From assembly GCA_963966185.1 (NCBI GenBank), contig CAWZYM010000026.1, forward strand, positions 1 through 64,000: a stretch of 64,000 nucleotides of DNA, read 5' to 3'. Position numbers and translations under genes: made by a program. Origin of the DNA: Rhabditoides inermis. Taxonomy: Eukaryota > Nematoda > Chromadorea > Rhabditida > Rhabditidae. Numbering within the stretch: position 1 is the stretch's first letter; each line of letters opens with the position of its first letter. Positions 59,601 to 64,000 of this stretch are shown piece after piece. The notes beneath the pieces are model-generated. The model saw only the letters and a list, made by a program, of their open reading frames with translations. It did not search any database and was not told the DNA's origin.

Positions 59601-62600
59601 CCTCTCATTCGAGGGCAAAGTTATGATGAAACTCGAGTATTCTCCAAGGCGCCAAGTTTGATTACCAGCCGGGCCGCCAGGAATCGTGCGAGAGGCAGGG
59701 GGTAGAAAGAGAGAGGTGGGCAAGACTGATAGATCCTCTCATTCGAGGGCAAAGTTATGATGAAACTCGAGTATTCCCTAAGACGCCAAGTTTGATTACC
59801 AGCCGGGCCGCCAGGAATCGTGCGAGAGGCAGGGGGTAGAAAGAGAGAGGTGGGCAAGACTGATAGATCCTCTCATTCGAGGGCAAAGTTATGATGAAAC
59901 TCGAGTATTCCCTAAGGCGCCAAGTTTGGTTACCAGCCGGGCCGCCAGGAATCGTGCGAGAGGCAGGGGGTAGAAAGAGAGAGGTGGGCAAGACTGATAG
60001 ATCCTCTCATTCGAGGGCAAAGTTATGATGAAAGTCGAGTATTCCCTAAGGCGCCAAGTTTGATTACCAGCCGATCCGACAGGAATCGTGCGAGAGGCAG
60101 GGGGTAGAAAGAGAGAGGTGGGCAAGACTGATAGATCCTCTCATTCGAGGGCAAAGTTATGATAAAACTCGAGTATTCCCTAAGGCGCCAAGTTTGATTA
60201 CCAGCCGGGCCGCCAGGAATCGTGCGAGAGGCAGGGGGTAGAAAGAGAGAGGTGACGAAGACTGATAGATCCTCTTATTCGAGGGCAAAGTTATGATGAA
60301 ACTCGAGTATTCCCTAAGGCGCCAAGTTTGATTACCAGCCGGGCCGCCAGGAATCGTGCGAGAGGCAGGGGGTAGAAAGAGAGAGGTGTGCAAGACTGAT
60401 AGATCCTCTCATTCGAGTGCAAAGTTATGATGAAACTCGAGTATTCCCTAAGGCGCAAAGTTTGATTACCAGCCGGGCCGCCAGGAATCGTGCGAGAGGC
60501 AGGAAGTAGAAAGAGAGAGAGGTGTGCAAGACTGATAGATCCTCTCATTCGAGGGCAAAGTTATGATGAAACTCGAGTATTCCCTAAGGCGCCAAGTTTG
60601 ATTACCAGCCGGGCCGCCAGGAATCGTGCGAGAGGCAGGGATTAGAAAGAGAGAGGTGACGAAGACTGATAGATCCTCTCATTCGAGGGCAAAGTTATGA
60701 TGAAACTCGAGTATTCCCTAAGGCGCCAAGTTTGATTACCAGCCGGGCCGCCAGGAATCGTGCGAGAGGCAGGGGGTAGAAAGAGAGAGGTGAGGAAGAC
60801 TGATAGATCCTCTCATTCGAGGGCAAAGTTATGATGAAACTCGAGTATTCCCTAAGGCGCAAAGTTTGATTACCAGCCGGGCCGCCAGGAATCGTGCGAG
60901 AGGCAGGGGGTAGAAAGAGAGAGGTGTGCAAGACTGATAGATCCTCTCATTCGAGGGCAAAGTTATGATGAAACTCGAGTATTCCCTAAGGCGCCAAGTT
61001 TGATTACCAGCCGGGCCGCCAGGAATTGTGCGAGAGGCAGGGGGTAGAAAGAGAGAGGTGACGAAGACTGATAGATCCTCTCATTCGAGGGCAAAGTTAT
61101 GATGAAACTCGAGTATTCCCTAAGGCGCCAAGTTTGATTACCAGCCGGGCCGCCAGGAATCGTGCGAGAGGCAGGGGGTAGAAAGAGAGAGGTGTGCAAG
61201 ACTGATAGATCCTCTCATTCGAGGGCAAAGTTATGATGAAACTCGAGTATTCCCTAAGACGCCAAGTTTGATTACCAGCCGGGCCGCCAGGAATCGTGCG
61301 AGTGGCAGGGGGTAGAAAGAGAGAGGTGGGCAAGACTGATAGATCCTCTCATTCGAGGGCAAAGTTATGATGAAACTCGAGTATTCCCTAAGGCGCCAAG
61401 TTTGATTACCAGCCGGGCCGCCAGGAATCGTGCGAGAGGCAGGAAGTAGAAAGAGAGAGAGGTGTGCAAGACTGATAGATCCTCTCATTCGAGGGCAAAG
61501 TTATGATGAAACTCGAGTATTCCCTAAGGCGCCAAGTTTGATTACCAGCCGGGCCGCCAGGAATCGTGCGAGAGGCAGGGGGTAGAAAGAGAGAGGTGGG
61601 CAAGACTGATAGATCCTCTCATTCGAGGGCAAAGTTATGATGAAACTCGAGTATTCTCCAAGGCGCCAAGTTTGATTACCAGCCGGGCCGCCAGGAATCG
61701 TGCGAGAGGCAGGGGGTAGAAAGAGAGAGGTGGGCAAGACTGATAGATCCTCTCATTCGAGGGCAAAGTTATGATGAAACTCGAGTATTCCCTAAGACGC
61801 CAAGTTTGATTACCAGCCGGGCCGCCAGGAATCGTGCGAGAGGCAGGGGGTAGAAAGAGAGAGGTGGGCAAGACTGATAGATCCTCTCATTCGAGGGCAA
61901 AGTTATGATGAAACTCGAGTATTCCCTAAGGCGCCAAGTTTGATTACCAGCCGGGCCGCCAGGAATCGTGCGAGAGGCAGGGGGTAGAAAGAGAGAGGTG
62001 GGCAAGACTGATAGATCCTCTCATTCGAGGGCAAAGTTATGATGAAAGTCGAGTATTCCCTAAGGCGCCAAGTTTGATTACCAGCCGATCCGACAGGAAT
62101 CGTGCGAGAGGCAGGGGGTAGAAAGAGAGAGGTGGGCAAGACTGATAGATCCTCTCATTCGAGGGCAAAGTTATGATAAAACTCGAGTATTCCCTAAGGC
62201 GCCAAGTTTGATTACCAGCCGGGCCGCCAGGAATCGTGCGAGAGGCAGGGGGTAGAAAGAGAGAGGTGACGAAGACTGATAGATCCTCTTATTCGAGGGC
62301 AAAGTTATGATGAAACTCGAGTATTCCCTAAGGCGCCAAGTTTGATTACCAGCCGGGCCGCCAGGAATCGTGCGAGAGGCAGGGGGTAGAAAGAGAGAGG
62401 TGTGCAAGACTGATAGATCCTCTCATTCGAGTGCAAAGTTATGATGAAACTCGAGTATTCCCTAAGGCGCAAAGTTTGATTACCAGCCGGGCCGCCAGGA
62501 ATCGTGCGAGAGGCAGGAAGTAGAAAGAGAGAGGTGACGAAGACTGATAGATCCTCTTATTCGAGGGCCAAGTTATGATGAAACTCGAGTATTCCCTAAG

Positions 62601-64000
62601 GCGCCAAGTTTGATTACCAGCCGGGCCGCCAGGAATCGTGCGAGAGGCAGGGGGTAGAAAGAGAGAGGTGACGAAGACTGATAGATCCTCTTATTCGAGG
62701 GCAAAGTTATGATGAAACTCGAGTATTCCCTAAGGCGCAAAGTTTGATTACCAGCCGGGCCGCCAGGAATCGTGCGAGAGGCAGGAAGTAGAAAGAGAGA
62801 GGTGACGAAGACTGATAGATCCTCTTATTCGAGGGCAAAGTTATGATGAAACTCGAGTATTCCCTAAGGCGCCAAGTTTGATTACCAGCCGGGCCGCCAG
62901 GAATCGTGCGAGAGGCAGGGGGTAGAAAGAGAGAGGTGAGGAAGACTGATAGATCCTCTCATTCGAGGGCAAAGTTATGATGAAACTCGAGTATTCCCTA
63001 AGGCGCCAAGTTTGATTACCAGCCGGGCCGCCAGGAATCGTGCGAGAGGCAGGGGGTAGAAAGAGAGAGGTGAGGAAGACTGATAGATCCTCTCATTCGA
63101 GGGCAAAGTTATGATGAAAGTCGAGTATTCCCTAAGGCGCAAAGTTTGATTACCAGCCGGGCCGCCAGGAATCGTGCGAGAGGCAGGGGGTAGAAAGAGA
63201 GAGGTGTGCAAGACTGATAGATCCTCTCATTCGAGGGCAAAGTTATGATGAAACTCGAGTATTCCCTAAGGCGCCAAGTTTGATTACCAGCCGGGCCGCC
63301 AGGAATCGTGCGAGAGGCAGGGGGTAGAAAGAGAGAGGTGGGCAAGACTGATAGATCCTCTCATTCGAGGGCAAAGTTAGGATGAAACTCGAGTATTCCC
63401 TAAGGCGCCAAGTTTGATTACCAGCCGGGCCGCCAGGAATCGTGCGAGAGGCAGGGGGTAGAAAGAGAGAGGTGAGGAAGACTGATAGATCCTCTCATTC
63501 GAGGGCAAAGTTATGATGAAACTCGAGTATTCCCTAAGGCGCCAAGTTTGATTACCAGCCGGGCCGCCAGGAATCGTGCGAGAGGCAGGGGGTAGAAAGA
63601 GAGAGGTGAGGAAGACTGATAGATCCTCTCATTCGAAGGCAAAGTTATGATGAAACTCGAGTATTCCCTAAGGCGCCAAGTTTGATTACCAGCCGGGCCG
63701 CCAGGAATCGTGCGAGAGGCAGGGGGTAGAAAGAGAGAGGTGTGCAAGACTGATAGATCCTCTCATTCGAGGGCAAAGTTATGATGAAACTCGAGTATTC
63801 CCTAAGGCGCCAAGTTTGATTACCAGCCGGGCCGCCAGGAATCGTGCGAGAGGCAGGGGGTAGAAAGAGAGAGGTGGGCAAGACTGATAGATCCTCTCAT
63901 TCGAGGGCAAAGTTATGATGAAACTCGAGTATTCCCTAAGGCGCAAAGTTTGATTACCAGCCGGGCCGCCAGGAATCGTGCGAGAGGCAGGAAGTAGAAA
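47640..64000. repeat. 134-bp tandem satellite array, about 122 monomers, continuing past the right edge
   Basis: Head-to-tail monomers of 134 bp start CTGATAGATCCTCTCATTCG and include CTCGAGTATTCCCTAAGGCG, GATTACCAGCCGGGCCGCC, AGGAATCGTGCGAGAGGCAG and a purine end GTAGAAAGAGAGAGG. Copies differ by only a few bases. Recurrent variants are GGCGCC/GGCGCA/GACGCC in the middle, GGGGGTAG/GGAAGTAG (the latter usually with an extra GA), and four junction types (GTGGGCAAG, GTGACGAAG, GTGAGGAAG, GTGTGCAAG). Rare indels include an 8-bp insertion near 50918 and a 4-bp GATC deletion near 51275. The left border is sharp, next to a GA-rich stretch. No gene or other element interrupts it. Because 134 is not a multiple of 3, long frames across it are accidental. 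Confidence 0.98.
53410..62520. repeat. Higher-order repeat region within the 134-bp satellite
   Basis: Diagnostic variants recur at fixed distances. The GATCCGACAGG variant occurs at 53625, 55775, 57923, 60073 and 62087, spacings of 2150, 2148, 2150 and 2014. The ATTCTCCAAGG variant recurs about every 2014, 2284 and 2014 bp. The 4,298-bp step (32 monomers plus five 2-bp insertions) carries every variant I followed from about 53.4-57.7 kb onto 57.7-62.0 kb. The basic unit is about 16 monomers, with 15- and 17-monomer versions from gain or loss of single monomers. Confidence 0.85.

Noticed and set aside
47669..63881. Dozens of minus-strand open frames of 65-85 codons beginning MPTSLFLPPAS or MHTSLFLPPAS, suggesting a repeated small protein gene
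   Set aside because: They are read-through of the 134-bp satellite. The monomer length is not a multiple of three, so each frame shifts at the next copy and stops within two monomers. There is no promoter, no splice pattern and no sign of selection on the protein.
47640..64000. CRISPR-like array
   Set aside because: Monomers abut head-to-tail without unique spacers, are 134 bp long, and lie in an intron-rich animal genome.
47640..64000. CENP-B box in the satellite monomer
   Set aside because: The monomer has ATTCG, but the required A and CGGG at the correct spacing are absent. Centromere identity remains a hypothesis based only on array structure.

Overview
The window is nuclear DNA of an invertebrate animal. 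Its genes are split into many short exons with GT-AG introns, mostly 50-120 bp, and the proteins are typical of animals: a giant LRP1-type endocytic receptor, an SLC4 bicarbonate cotransporter, a DDX27-type nucleolar helicase and short-chain dehydrogenases. Non-LTR retrotransposon relics and many GA/CT microsatellites are present. I cannot fix the phylum from sequence alone. There are no operons, ribosome binding sites, CRISPR arrays or recognisable RNA genes.

Layout. All six recognised genes lie head-to-tail on the minus strand. From left to right: the 5' part of a DDX27-like DEAD-box helicase, cut by the left edge (start codon at 1417); an unrecognised nuclear-looking protein (1820-4740); two tandem paralogous SDR oxidoreductases (5190-6751 and 7016-8248), followed by a decayed copy of the second one's start region; an LRP1-like receptor of about 22 kb (8913-31373); about 1.7 kb of intergenic DNA; and an SLC4 Na+/HCO3- cotransporter (33036-42079). 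From 42080 to about 47640 there is A+T-richer DNA with a decayed RTE-type retrotransposon end, diverged direct repeats and a pyrimidine-rich minisatellite. From 47640 to the right edge the sequence is one uninterrupted 134-bp satellite array, about 122 monomers in the window. In its right half the monomers are organised into higher-order repeats of about 16 monomers, and a 32-monomer block of 4,298 bp occurs twice in succession.

Gene content. The genes do not form a pathway; they are ordinary neighbours. The LRP1-like protein keeps the vertebrate LRP1 plan: ligand-binding repeat clusters of 3, 8, 10 and 11 LDL-A modules (human LRP1 has 2, 8, 10 and 11), eight YWTD propellers in the order 2, 4, 1, 1, about 11 terminal EGF modules, one membrane helix and a short tail. 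Both NPxY-type tail signals read NPxF here. The SLC4 protein keeps the full cytoplasmic and membrane domains and contains a 21-nt microexon. The two SDRs share intron positions and C-termini and are recent-looking tandem duplicates.

The main unexplained structures are the hierarchical satellite, the long complementary GA/CT tracts flanking exons in several genes, TSD-flanked or tail-only retroposon traces in LRP1 introns, and the unrecognised protein gene.
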